The notes under the pieces were generated by a model. It made no database searches. It had not been told where the DNA came from and was given only the letters and a program-made list of their open reading frames with translations. From contig JALGPY010000008.1 of the NCBI GenBank assembly GCA_023055425.1, forward strand, positions 22,541,359-22,605,358: a DNA stretch of 64,000 bases, written 5' to 3'. Shown one piece after another: positions 46,103 through 56,457 of this stretch. The translations under genes were made by a program, and so were the position numbers. Positions within the stretch are counted from its first letter, which is position 1; every line of letters begins with the position of its first letter. Source of the stretch: Linanthus parryae (taxonomy: Eukaryota; Streptophyta; Magnoliopsida; Ericales; Polemoniaceae).

Positions 46103-46297
46103 GTAAGTAATAACTATCATTACCGAGGAAAAGAAAATGCTATGTCCAGTTCAAAATGTTCATGTATGCGTAAGTGGAAGATAAAGGAATGGTGGAATTT
46201 TAGGGAAAACATTTCAGCAGTCACTGAACATGTTCTCTAGTTGGATACTTCCTCGTTCCCTCTCTTTCTCCTCACTTAAGCCTTTTTTTTTATCCAT
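46103..46297. other. Element G spacer
   Basis: No feature supported. Confidence 0.4.
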
Positions 46298-46472
46298 AAT
46301 CAGGTCATTTTGACCGCGTTATTTGGATAGCAAAACTAAAAATAATGCAATTTTTTGATAATTTTTTCAGGCAGTCGTAGAGTAAAGTTTACTCCACGAC
46401 ACCATCAAAAGATTACCATATTCTTGCATCGTTTTGCTATCCAAATATCCAAGTCACAGTGACCCAGTGATT
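46298..46472. mobile_element. Hairpin MITE relic related to 42601-42856
   Basis: The arms taatcaggtcattttgacc...atttggatagcaaaa and ttttgctatccaaat...agtgacccagtgatta are inverted. The core is shared with the MITE in element F, showing the same family inserted in both F and G. Confidence 0.6.
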
Positions 46473-46611
46473 AGTGGGTAAAGTCAAACCCAGTTAATAG
46501 CGTTCACATTACTATTATATGTTTCTAACAAGAGTCATTCAGCACCGCTTCCCACAATTGAAGCCCCATATTTATAGCATTACAGAAAAGAAGATGTATA
46601 TATTCAGTAGC

Positions 46612-46905
46612 TACTGAATGTTCATTGGTGAAGAAGACAAGAAGAGAAGATACATACAATGGCTGCAAAAGAGAAGCAATGCTCTAGGACATGTTGGCTT
46701 GATTATTTGAAGGGAAATCCAAACTAAACATGATGCAAAATACCGACGAATCCCTTGCATAGATGATAGAGCTGTGAAGTTTAGGCCTGAAAAGCATCTA
46801 TATAGAAGTTGGGCTGACCAAATCACTTTGTTTGATAAACTGAAAGAGTCATTTGAAAAAACCCAACAATCAGAAGCTGAAATTGCAAACTGATATGAGT
46901 AGATT
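46612..46905 (+). pseudogene. Broken protein-like fragment, unknown
   Basis: The plus strand reads MFIGEEDKKRRYIQWLQKRS, a single TGA, then KHDAKYRRIPCIDDRAVKFR and LFDKLKESFEKTQQSEAEI before a stop. Its charged, non-repetitive composition suggests a captured exon. I do not recognise the family. Confidence 0.35.
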
Positions 46906-47225
46906 CTCCTCCTTTAAAGTTTATTCACAATCACAAATTATATTCATATTAATTTCTTCCAAAATTGATTATTTTCTCTGGGTATCTGGTATAATAACTC
47001 TAGTCGAACCTAAAAATTAAAATAGAATAAGCAAAAAAGAAACAACTTATAGACGCTGTCAAAAAAAAGAGTTTAAAGACTGATAAAATTCAGTGGAGGC
47101 AAGCATACGATCGAATGAGGACTAACCTGTGATATACACAACTTAATATATCAAGCTGGTGCAGCCTCACATCAAAACTATGAGACCGTATCTTTTGAAG
47201 CATAGGTACTGCGCACCAAAATATT
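46906..47225. other. Element G spacer before the retroposon
   Basis: AT-rich; no ORF or repeat seen. Confidence 0.4.
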
Positions 47226-47238
47226 AACTCTTGTAGTT

Positions 47239-48625
47239 TTTTTTTTTTTTTTTTTTTTTTTTTTGCGGAGAAGGAAGAACATCAATTAATAATAGGATAA
47301 AGTACACATCACCTATATACTACATCAAGCATTCCAGAATACTAAAGGCTAACAAGCCAAAGCAGCACCTACTACAGACATTCAAAGGGACCATACAAAG
47401 CTACAAGACCAAAAGCACACAAAATAACATCAAACTAGACATATCAAGCTGCAAGCTGGATAAAAGGCACAACCTGTGGAGAAGACAAGGAGAAGAATCA
47501 AGAGAAGCTAGAAAGACATTAACATATAATATAGAGGGACTAAATTCAAAGGTTAGGATGAAAAGAAGGATGAATTCTCGAATCTGGTGGCTCCCGAAAT
47601 TTAGAGCACGGCCTAAATTTTTTGTTCGGATGGTGCATCGGCGAGTGCGGTCTACTCCAATTAGCCCTTCGTGGTTGAAATGATCCAGAATTACAGGACC
47701 CTGTCGGACTAAATTCCTCCTCGAGAACCTCCATTGACGCAGCTGCCGTAAAAGAGCTTGATGAATTGTTTGAGGATTGGGTGTCCTCTGTTTTGTGCGG
47801 CTCTCTTCTAACCCCTTTGCTGCGGGGCTCGGTTGGAGTGAGAAAACGACGACGAAACAGGCGGTATGGAATTCGAACGGGTCCACTTTCCTCACCAGCC
47901 AGATGAGATGAACGCTTCACAACTTTCTTATACCAGACTTCATCAACAAGAACCACATGTTTGGTCCTTGAATTCACAAATATGAGCTTCGCCTTATGGG
48001 TAACCACGTTGGAGCTGGAGAAGATGCTTGATATCTCCTTGCATGTATGATCAGACACTAGGATCTGATGCTGAGAGGGGCGAAGACGTAATAGATCATC
48101 CAGACTATACTTAAATTGTAACATCTTGACCTCATGGATCTTTTGACGAAACTCCCCTTGTTTCCGAAGTCGCTTGCACTGAGGAAATGCTTCAGCCCAG
48201 ACTCTAAATCTCTTGGAGCAAGAACGCACTTTCTTTCTTGTGGGTTCGTGAAGTTCTGTGCGGAACAAGTTTGCGAGAGATCGTGGTTGTTCCGCGTAGC
48301 TCAAAGCCCACACTTTTGTTAAGACTGTCGACCTTACCCTCTTCATGATAAAATATGACCCGATTCAACACAGACAGAACAAGGAAAAAACAAGACCCTG
48401 ATTAAGATACCTAACCGGATCTGAGAGGATGAAACCAAATAAAAGTGATTGACTCAAAGAACCCACTAGGAATAGGTGACAAGAACACCCGAGAAGATGA
48501 AAGAAAAAGTATTAAAGGAAAAAATCACTGAGAGAAGCACGTGAGAGAAGAAATAGAAATAGATTAAGAACATGGTGATTAAGCACCAAGATGACCAAAA
48601 GAGTTTTTTTTTTTTTTTTGAGAAA
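47239..48625 (-). mobile_element. Poly(A)-tailed retroposon with 13-bp target duplication
   Basis: Direct repeats aactcttgtagtt at 47226-47238 and 48626-48638 flank a 1387-bp segment that begins on the plus strand with a T-run (to 47264), that is, a minus-strand poly(A) tail after ...CTTCTCCGC. This is the structure made by LINE-type target-primed reverse transcription. It contains one 266-codon ORF and no reverse transcriptase, so it is either a LINE-derived non-autonomous element or a retroposed gene. Confidence 0.82.
47546..48346 (-). CDS. 266-aa ORF in the retroposon, unknown function
   Basis: MKRVRSTVLTKVW... is an uninterrupted, basic protein with the segments KHVVLVDEVWYKKVV and RIPYRLFRRRFL, followed by a Ser-rich linker (SSNNSSSSFTAAAS). 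There is no DUF4283, zinc knuckle, endonuclease or RT motif, so it is not an ordinary LINE ORF. The start is the first ATG, ~280 bp from the retroposon 5' end. Intactness suggests recent origin or selection; the product is unrecognised. Confidence 0.5.
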   Translation of the reverse strand: MKRVRSTVLTKVWALSYAEQPRSLANLFRTELHEPTRKKVRSCSKRFRVWAEAFPQCKRLRKQGEFRQKIHEVKMLQFKYSLDDLLRLRPSQHQILVSDHTCKEISSIFSSSNVVTHKAKLIFVNSRTKHVVLVDEVWYKKVVKRSSHLAGEESGPVRIPYRLFRRRFLTPTEPRSKGVRREPHKTEDTQSSNNSSSSFTAAASMEVLEEEFSPTGSCNSGSFQPRRANWSRPHSPMHHPNKKFRPCSKFREPPDSRIHPSFHPNL

Positions 48626-48638
48626 AACTCTTGTAGTT

Positions 48639-49600
48639 GGGATTGCATGAGATATACACAATGGAATACCCAGTTATAGATTTTGGCTGGCACTTAAGAA
48701 CATGAAAGTCCAATCTGCTAAATAAATAATATAAAGTACTTAACTGTTTACAATAAGGGATGGTGTAGCAGAATTCAGTGAAACGCCCTGAGCAAAAACA
48801 ACCCTATGGTTGTTGCATTTGATTTTTCGATTCTGTATCCCTTACTTTGTTATGAAGGTCACAGCAAATATGGATACTACATTTGAAGGTTATAGTTCCT
48901 TTATCCCACCCTTAGTTATGAATGCCAATAAATTAAGCAAGAAAATAGCACATATCAAAGAACGCAAACTGCAAGAGAAATCCCATAAGACTAACCAAAA
49001 TGTCCGAAATATGGATGTGATACAGTCCTTTATAATATTACTAACAGGCTCACATTTTGGAGCATTTGTTTTACCACTGTTACTAAGGAAATTCACCCGC
49101 AACCTTATTGAAACCAGCGTTAATTATGAAACTTACCCTCTCAGTTTGAAGCACGTCAAAACTCACATGAGCGAGCAACCCCATGTTAAGATTTATCAAA
49201 CAACTTCGATAAACTACATTTTCTACGATATGAGGAAGGAAAAAACTTAATCAGATTTTAAACCAAAGGGAGCGAACGTCTATATTCTGGAAGGGTAAAC
49301 ATGAGAAACTGAGAATTGTTCACAAAATCATAAGAAAGCAAAAGATGAAATCAGAAAATTCTAACCTTAACACCCAAAAAAATCGATTTGTTGTACTGAC
49401 GTTCTATGTTTTCATCAGTACTGAACAGTTACTGTAATTCTTCTCTGTACTTGGAGAATGTAAAGAGGAGTACATGAATCTCAAAACAATTTTCTATCAT
49501 GCATCACAGAACGTTCAAGGTTGCAATAATAAGCAGTTTGTCCCCAAGCAATGTAATCCTGAGATGGAGATACAAAATCTAATAAGCACACCATACATGT
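48639..49600. other. Element G, unassigned region
   Basis: AT-rich continuation of the sequence interrupted by the retroposon. A 146-codon plus-strand frame at 48810-49250 has random-like composition and no motif and is not called. Confidence 0.5.
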
Positions 49601-49760
49601 TATTTAGATCGTGAATTAGATGCAAGACAGCAGAAGCAAGAGACAGCGGTTAAGAGATATTGGTTGGACAACATGGGTTTGTCCTGTGACCGGCGGCGAG
49701 GATGAGAATCGTATCCGGCGGAGACAGCTCGAAGGCTCGGGAAGCCCTTTGTGTCGAATT
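49600..49760 (-). pseudogene. Possible captured coding fragment
   Basis: Minus-strand GC-richer stretch (SIEQFDTKGFPSLRAVSAGYD, then DKPMLSNQY and a Cys-rich end) before a stop at 49600. Other frames are also partly open, so coding is uncertain. Confidence 0.25.
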
Positions 49761-49769
49761 GCTCGATTG

Positions 49770-50003
49770 AGAAATTTTTAGATACTCCAAGAGCACCACG
49801 TAAGCACGACACTTGGTGCTCCACACCATTCATTAACTGACACATGTCCCACTAGGGTTAACCACTACCCCTATAGGTTATAGAAAAAAAACCAGAATCC
49901 TACTTGGCTATTTTCTCTCTCCCACTCACCCCACTTTTATTACACATGTCGAAATGTGAGAGGAATGGAGCACCACGTGGATTTGCTCTATGAGCACCTA
50001 AGA
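49770..50003. mobile_element. Possible MITE with GAGCACCACGT ends
   Basis: Inverted copies of (t)gGAGCACCACGT near 49790 and 49965 lie between direct repeats aattgctcgatt (49755-49766 and about 50003-50014). Layout suggests a ~235-bp MITE. Confidence 0.45.
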
Positions 50004-50109
50004 ATTGCTCGATTTGATGTGGGGTGATGTGAGGGGAACCCTCAATCGTGAAACCCTGCAAAAGAATTGGCCAAATCCACTGCCGAGAAGCACCAACAAT
50101 TAAGTGGGT

Positions 50110-50160
50110 GGTTTTTTTTTTTTTTTTTTTTTTTTTTTGCAAACTAAGTTTTTTTTTTTT
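50110..50160. repeat. Poly(T) tracts
   Basis: Two T-runs (about 28 and 12 bases) separated by gcaaactaag; they may mark a retroposed tail, but no matching duplication was found. Confidence 0.6.
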
Positions 50161-50279
50161 GAAAACTAAGTGGGTGGTGTTTAAGGGTAATAAGTTTAAT
50201 TATACTAATTAATTCCCCCCAAAAACCCTGATTTATTTAACAAAAAAAAAACTTCTCTCTCTCTCTTCCCTTCTGTTCC

Positions 50280-50420
50280 TCACAGACAAACCCATCTTCA
50301 TCGTCGTGTCTTCTTCTTCTTCTTCACAGGCGTCGTCGTCTTCTTCTTCTTCGTCTTCACAGGCGCCGTCGTCTTCTTCATCTCCGGCGAAGAACCCAGA
50401 TTCTCACTCACGGTATGAAA
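50280..50420 (+). other. Ser-codon-rich exon-like fragment
   Basis: TCT/TCG-rich repeats (tcttcttcttcttcacaggcg twice) followed by ctcacGGTATGAAATT, a possible splice donor. Could be the 5' exon of a captured gene, or simple repeat. Confidence 0.25.
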
Positions 50421-50512
50421 TTTGTATGAAATTGAAGAACAAACACCAAAATTGGTATGAAATTGGTATGCTATTGAAGAACAAATACCAAAATTTAACC
50501 AATCTGGGTTGT

Positions 50513-50690
50513 CGACAGGAGCATGTTGACTGTCGACATTAATAAGTTGATAAAAAAACTCAAAAAATGATGCCCTCTGTCCATTATGTTGTTTCACCCT
50601 ATTTTTCAGTCGACTTGTGCTTGTCGACTCCCAATCTGGGTTGTCGACAAGACAATGTCGACGGTCGACATGTGGAAGTCGACAAATAGA
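50513..50690. repeat. GTCGAC heptad array, cluster 1
   Basis: GTCGAC or one-off variants recur at 14-, 20- and 21-bp spacings in two sub-blocks (about 50513-50555 and 50608-50690), e.g. gtcgacggtcgacatgtggaa. Same unit as clusters at 53373 and 54391. Confidence 0.8.
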
Positions 50691-51058
50691 GCCAAGAAAT
50701 GATGCTCTCTGTCCCTGTTGTCTTTGAAATTAAAGCATCCAGCAAATACCTTAGAAAACGATAAATTCATTAAATTAAAGAATCCAAGACCATCAAATTC
50801 ATGAAATTTAAAAATCCAGCAATAAAACAACTAACTATTAACTCTAAAAAAACTATTAATTATTCCTTCGTTGGACATAACCATCGATCATATGCTAGCT
50901 AGCTGCACGTACTCCTTCCACGGGCGGTTACTGCATGCACCAACAAAATAAGATAGATATGTGTATATATGAATTTATAAATATAGCACGTATGTACGTA
51001 TCTGTGAGGGAAGTACATACCTTAGAACACGGTAAATTCATATCGTACGCATTCGCCA

Positions 51059-52284
51059 TCAGATCCACCATATAACGTGGGAACAAACGAATGATTTGAC
51101 TCTAAATGTACTCGCCGTCGAGCCAGTCATTATCATCCGGGAGACTAAGGTAGTTGTCGCAGTGCTTCCGAAGATGTTCATACGCGTTCCTAACGAACAA
51201 GTAAAAGGACACGGTGGTGTCATCATAGCCCTTGGTCCACTTTGAAAATATCGGTCTCCGTTTCTTCCGTAAACTCTTATAGCACAGTACGCGATAGAGG
51301 GGGTGGCCATTGGGTGCCTTACCTGGCGGGATTATGTCTCTCCAGTCCTTTGTTGCATGACCCTTAGTGCCTGCAAGGGGGTTAGTCTTCTTCATGCAAT
51401 CTTCCCAGGTAGATTGTCCATTACTAGGGGGCTTATACTTCTGTGCTTGGTATTCTCTACACACTCGTAACAATTTTTCCATCCTCTCCTCCCCAGACCA
51501 CATAGACGAATGGTCAACGCAAATTGGCAGATAACGCATAACCCGGCCAGAATTTTGGTGGTTTAGAGTGTCGTGCAAATCTTGTACGTCAGCCGGATAG
51601 GTTTCGACCTTCAGAATATGCTTGAAGATGGTATGGATCAACCTCGTCATTCCTGGCGGGGTTGATGGTATGGAAGAAGCATCGTTAGTCTTCAGGTTCA
51701 CTGGCAATATTGTACATGCAAAGTCAATCTCTTTTTCTACGTGAGGATCATGGCGGACGTCCCAGCTGTCCTTTTGGCGTTTGAAGAAGAAGTTTTCAGG
51801 GTTCTGTAGTGCTCGCGCAGTTGTCCGTCCCAGCCTGCACTGCATTGTACGTATTCACTGAGAATTGCTTTAATCATTCCTTTAGTATGTGCAGACAGTC
51901 TGTTTCTGTACGTCTGACTACCGTGATCTATTTTATATGCGATCCACCCAGCCAAATCAAAATTGTAACCCCGATTACATGAAAATATCTTCTTGTCTCG
52001 GTCAACCAATTTAACTCATCAGTCTCCTGCTGGGCTTCAACCAATTTAACTTCATCGGTCTCCTGCTGGGCTACTTCTGCAACCGTGTTGTTATTTCCCT
52101 TCTTCTTCTTCTTCTTCTTCTTCTTCTTCTTCTTCTTCTTCTTCTTCTTCTTCTTCTTCTTCTTCTTCTTCTTCTTGTTTTTCTTCTCATCATCTATGCG
52201 CTTCTTTTTATCGCGACGGGCTTTCATTTTATTGAAATTTACTATGCGACCACCTTCCGCATATGCCTCCTGTATTGCCACCAC
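51059..52284 (-). pseudogene. Lysine-rich protein gene, unknown, frameshifted
   Basis: A minus-strand coding series: 52284-52010 (GGRIVNFNKMKARRDKKKR, then a ~28-Lys run from a TTC microsatellite, then TVAEVAQQETDE repeated), 52009-51850 (FDLAGWIAYKIDHGSQTYRN, HTKGMIKAILSEYV), and 51845-51102 (NPENFFFKRQKDSWDVRHDP, YLPICVDHSSMWSGEERMEK, YLFVRNAYEHLRKHCDNY). Breaks near 52010 and 51850 are frameshifts or short introns. No catalytic motif is recognised. It sits between GTCGAC arrays and may belong to an undescribed transposon. Confidence 0.5.
52099..52176. repeat. TTC microsatellite in the lysine-rich gene
   Basis: 26 perfect TTC units; on the minus strand these are GAA/AAG codons giving the poly-Lys run. 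Confidence 0.95.
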
Positions 52285-52364
52285 CTAAATAGAACAAAAT
52301 ATAGATAAGGGTGACTACTCATGGAGAAGGGTGACAAAATATAGTGAAGGAAATACAAAATGCA

Positions 52365-52745
52365 AACTTGGTATATACTACCTCTGTTTTTACTGAATCT
52401 TGGTATATACTACCTCTGTTTTTACTGAATCTTGGTAATAATCTAGGGTTTATCGCAGATGAGGAATAGTACCTTTGTTTTGCTATATAGTACCTCTTTT
52501 TTTACTGAATCTTGGTAATAAGCTAGGGTTTATCGCAGATGAGGAATACTACCTCTGTTTTGCTATATACTACTTCTTTTTTTACTGAATCTTTGTATAT
52601 ACTACCTCTGTTTTTACTGAATCTTGGTAATAAGCTAGTGTTTATCGCAGATGAGGAATAGTACCTCTGTTTTGCTATATACTACCTCTGTTTTTACTGA
52701 ATCTTGGTAACAAGCTAGGGTTTATCGCAGATGAGGAATTCGCTT
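52365..52745. repeat. Tandem repeat, ~90-100-bp unit
   Basis: About four copies of a unit around TTTACTGAATCTTGGTAATA, agggtttatcgcagatgagg and acctctgttttgctatata. Unit length varies because a 30-bp subunit is duplicated in some copies. Confidence 0.88.
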
Positions 52746-53372
52746 TATTCATTGAACCCTATATATGGTTTGAAACCTCAATGCTAACCAAAAACTGAGA
52801 CACAAATTTCTAGGGTTTATCGCAGATGATTATCTGGTTTGAACCCTCAATTGGCTAGGGTTTGAACCTCTGGCTTGAACCCTCAATTCGCTAGGTTTAT
52901 CGAAGATGGTTATCTATGTAAGCATGTGTATTTGCAATACAGAGAGGGTTGTTGAATAAAAAGTTCAGAAATCACCGGCACCAAAGCCTGCATGCATCAT
53001 TTATGAACTCCAATATAGCACTAATACTTATCACAGTCACAAAAAAGACAGAGGATCCCTAATAAGTAATCAACATTCATCAACATTCATCGATCAAAAA
53101 GCATGCATAGTGTAATATTACATACCTGCCGTTGCAAGCCATTAGGATCAGTCATATCGAGTTTGTGTGCTTGCCGTTGGAGAATAGACGAGTTTGTGTG
53201 AAGAGACGAGTTTGCTTACTTGCCGTTGGAGAAGAGACGGAGGACAAGACCACAGTTTGCATGCAGTAGGGTTTATAGACAACACCACGGTTATATATAG
53301 GGTTTAGGGTGTTGGAGGCGGTTGGCCCAAACTGTGGTGTTGGAGCCGGTTGGCCATAATTTCGCAGATTTT

Positions 53373-53545
53373 GTCGACTAATACATGTCGACAGTCGACT
53401 GGTACAGGTCAATGGTCGACTCCAGAAAAAACACGTCTACGGTCGACCCGTACACGTCGGCGGTCGATGTGTACGAGTCGACAGTAGACAAGCTATGTCG
53501 ACTGTCGATGTGTTCTAGTCGACAGTAGACATGCTAAGTCGAAAG
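53373..53545. repeat. GTCGAC heptad array, cluster 2
   Basis: About eight consecutive units, mostly 20-21 bp, of the form (GTCGACn)(GTCGACn)+7 bp, e.g. gtcgacagtcgactggtacag and gtcgactgtcgatgtgttcta. 14-bp units equal one heptad less. Confidence 0.88.
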
Positions 53546-53796
53546 AATGACCAAAACAAGACGAAATCGTGAAACAAACAAATCAAACATCAATCCAACT
53601 TCACGAATATTCTTACAAACATATTAAGCATCCATACAACATCACCATTAGTCTTACAAACAAATCAAACCATTAACTTCACTACGGTTTGAGATTCGGA
53701 CAGTCTCTCAATGCCGTGTTCACTATACAAATCTCCGACGCTTTCCCCACCACTCCATGACTCTATCAATGTAATGAGATAGTAGGGGAGTTGGAA

Positions 53797-54276
53797 ACAC
53801 GTACCGAGCTCTTTTCATTGCAGCATCGAATGAAACCACCCCATAATCTCCCGGATTGGCCTATCGTAACTTATACCGAGACGGATGGCAAAACTCTTTG
53901 GCACCATAGTGTTTTTTCCCACGTACGTATACATACCATAATCACATCTCCATTCCACACGTACCGAGCTCTTTTCATTGCAGCATCGAATGAAACCGCC
54001 ACATAGTCTCCCGGATTAGCCTATCGTAAGTTATATCGAGACGGATGGCAAAACCCTTTGGCACCATAGTGTTTTTTCCCACGTACGTATACATACCATC
54101 ATCACATCTCCGTTCCACACGTACCGAGCTCTTTTCATTGCAGCATCGAATGAAACCGCCACATAGTCTCCCGGATTGGCCTATCGTAACTTATACCGAG
54201 ACGGATGGCAAAACCCTTTGGCACCATAATGTTTTGTCCCACGAACGTATACATACCATCATCAGATCTCCATTCC
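53797..54276. repeat. Tandem repeat, 160-bp unit, three copies
   Basis: Copies begin gtaccgagctcttttc at 53801, 53961 and 54121, exactly 160 bp apart, with few differences. 160 is not divisible by 3, so the small frames reading across it are not a repeated protein. Confidence 0.95.
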
Positions 54277-54390
54277 CCATAGCATGATACAACAGCCCTG
54301 GAGTCTTGTAGACAAGTCTGAAATTATATAAAATTAAACATAGTTAGGGTCCTAGGTCAACAAAACAAATTTTAAGGATGACTATGTTTG

Positions 54391-54622
54391 CGTCGACCTC
54401 TATAGGTCGACAGCTGACCTATTCATATCGACAGTTGACCTATACAAGTAGACAATCGACCAAGCGAAGTCAACTGTTGATCTACCTAAGTCAACAGTCG
54501 ACGTGCAGAGGTCGACACACCCTCCTTGCATGTCGACCAGTGCATGTCGACTATCGACTGGTTCATGTCTGCTGTCGACTTAGGGAAGTCGACTGTCGAA
54601 TCCACTAGGTCGACTCTGGGGC
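54391..54622. repeat. GTCGAC heptad array, cluster 3
   Basis: About eleven consecutive units: lengths run 14, then five or six of 21, a 14, then three of 21, each starting GTCGAC or a near variant. The longest and most regular cluster. Confidence 0.9.
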
Positions 54623-54742
54623 TCTTCAATTCAAACCAGAAGGGTAACTAACCAAGGGTATTTTGGTACTTCAAGTTAAAAGAGGGGTAACTACATAAGG
54701 GTATTTCTGTACTTTCATCAATAAGTGGGTTAGTTACATATC

Positions 54743-55085
54743 TTGGTGCTTTGTTGCAATGGGTTATACCCCCTGTGCTTTGTTTCAATTCTTTTCCAAT
54801 TTACTGCTTATGGGCAATATATCCCTGAAACCCTGGTGTCAATTTGCGCCGATGCGTCGGGAAGCCTGAACCGAATGCAAACAACGACCAACTTGGAAGC
54901 GCAGAGACAGCGAGGAGGAGAAATTGTTTTTGCCAGTATGCCAGACTGCTTAGATATATTCGTGAGAAGAAGGAGCACTGTACGGTCGCGTTGTTTTAAT
55001 TCGGCATATAGCGTGATTTCAGAAGAGTGGCTTATACTGTAAATATACTGAAAACTGAGGGCAAAGATAGTGTCAAAACAATTAA
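54743..55085. other. Possible captured fragment at the 5' side of element G
   Basis: Both strands have open frames of ~100 codons here; the sequence is GC-richer (54830-55030) than its surroundings. No motif, so strand and coding status are undecided. Confidence 0.25.
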
Positions 55086-55096
55086 ACACTAAAACA

Positions 55097-55123
55097 CCCC
55101 CCCACACACACACACACACACAC
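55097..55123. repeat. CA microsatellite
   Basis: A C-run followed by about 12 CA units, adjacent to the terminus of element G. Confidence 0.9.
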
Positions 55124-55142
55124 TTTTAGAGAGTAGTATAGA

Positions 55143-56457
55143 TTACAAAATGTCTAGTTACGTCCAACCTCTTACTCCAACAATTGTACATTATATGTGC
55201 CATCGCACCACATAATGATGAATCAAGTCGCCCTGCTTTGGCACGCACGAACTTGATTAATAGATTTGTGATGAGTGTTTAAGTAAGCGAGAAGGCAAAC
55301 GTAATATTTCAGTTTTGAAGGAATTTTTCTTTCAATTAATTATTTTTTTGATCCATATCAACTGATCTACTTATTTGAGTTGGGAAAAACTTCAAATAAA
55401 AGATTCGGGTTGTTTAAATATCTTATTATCAAATTGCATGCATCATTCATACACCAACAACAATAATAAGACAATAAAGTAAACATCCACAAAGCATAAA
55501 TTAACGTGATGTGGATATGGCCTCCTAGACTAAGATATTCCCAAGTCAATGAGAATATCTATGAACCCTAAAATAACAAACGCATCTTCATGTGCCTTCA
55601 TCTTTTGGTCCATCCTCCATAGCCTTGTGGAATGCACCATGCTCCATGTTGTGGCTCCTTTAATTCTTTGGGCTTCGTTTCTCCAATCTTGGATATCTAT
55701 TCTATTTAACACTATCTAGCATCTAAACTAAATAAATAAATCTCACAATTTGAGAAAAATACCGGCTCGCAGGCCGTAAACCCTAATTAATTATTACATC
55801 AAATTGATCAGCTCGCAGGCCGTAAAAAACACAAAATTTAAACATCCAAAACAAACCACATCTAAGGTCATATCCAATCACCATACGAATTGCACATAAA
55901 TAGTTAAAATCCAATTTTAACGCGCTTAGTAAATTTTAGTTGATTTTGGACATACTAGAGTCAAAACTGTCCAAGAGGCCCACCATCACTATGGCCGAAC
56001 CAACAATGGCCCGCCGCAAGGCCTTTGGGCCGGATGGACCTAGACCGCTCGGTCAACCCGTGCGCGCCTAGGCCGGTTTGGCCCTTGGGGCGTGCGTGAC
56101 TTGTAGGCTGTAAGCAAGGGAGGGGCGGTCCCCTAGGGGGGCGAACCTCCTTGGGAGTTGTTTCCAAAAAACTCCTACTCCTTGTTGCCCAAGTTTATTT
56201 GTTTGCATACTTGAAAAACCTCTTTTTTCAAGCATGTGCCCAAACCCTAGTTCTTAGATCCAAAATTACTCACATCTTATGTGATCAAACTCACTAATCT
56301 TCACATATAATGTTAAATTAGTTCTTGTTTGTCTTGAATCATATTCAAGTTGCATCTAATATGCTTAATTTGTCGTTTTAACGCAATAATCAACAATTAT
56401 AGGAGAAAAACAACAAAATCGTAACACATAAACTACGTTATGCTCTACGACCTATGG
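55143..56457 (-). other. Element F leader, right piece
   Basis: Aligns with B leader 13330-14655 (gatgtggatatggcc, ctcgcaggccgtaaa). Contains a GC-rich block 55960-56150 like B. No coding. Confidence 0.8.

Larger units (their letters stand above)
44039..55142 (-). mobile_element. Element G: Helitron-like insertion carrying gene fragments
   Basis: Breaks the F leader at one point with no target duplication. On the minus strand it starts TCTATACTACTCTC after an A and ends ...ACTATTATAGA before a T; a CACGTGC-GTT-GCACGTG hairpin sits 17 nt from the 3' end. A/T flanks, 5' TC and a subterminal 3' hairpin are Helitron traits. The end is not a perfect CTRR, so the class is tentative. No Rep/helicase frame is present; at 11.1 kb it would be a non-autonomous, gene-fragment-carrying copy. 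Confidence 0.6.

Noticed and set aside
48810..49250. 146-codon plus-strand ORF in G
   Set aside because: AT-rich, random-like composition, no motif and no splice or promoter context.
50110..50160. Retroposon tail
   Set aside because: T-runs present but no flanking target duplication or element body could be defined.
54378..54608. 76-codon ORF across GTCGAC cluster 3
   Set aside because: Unit lengths of 14 and 21 shift the heptapeptide frame; it is a by-product of the repeat.
53373..54622. CRISPR-like regularly spaced repeats
   Set aside because: Units are contiguous 14/20/21-bp degenerate repeats without unique 30-40-bp spacers, in plant DNA with no cas genes.
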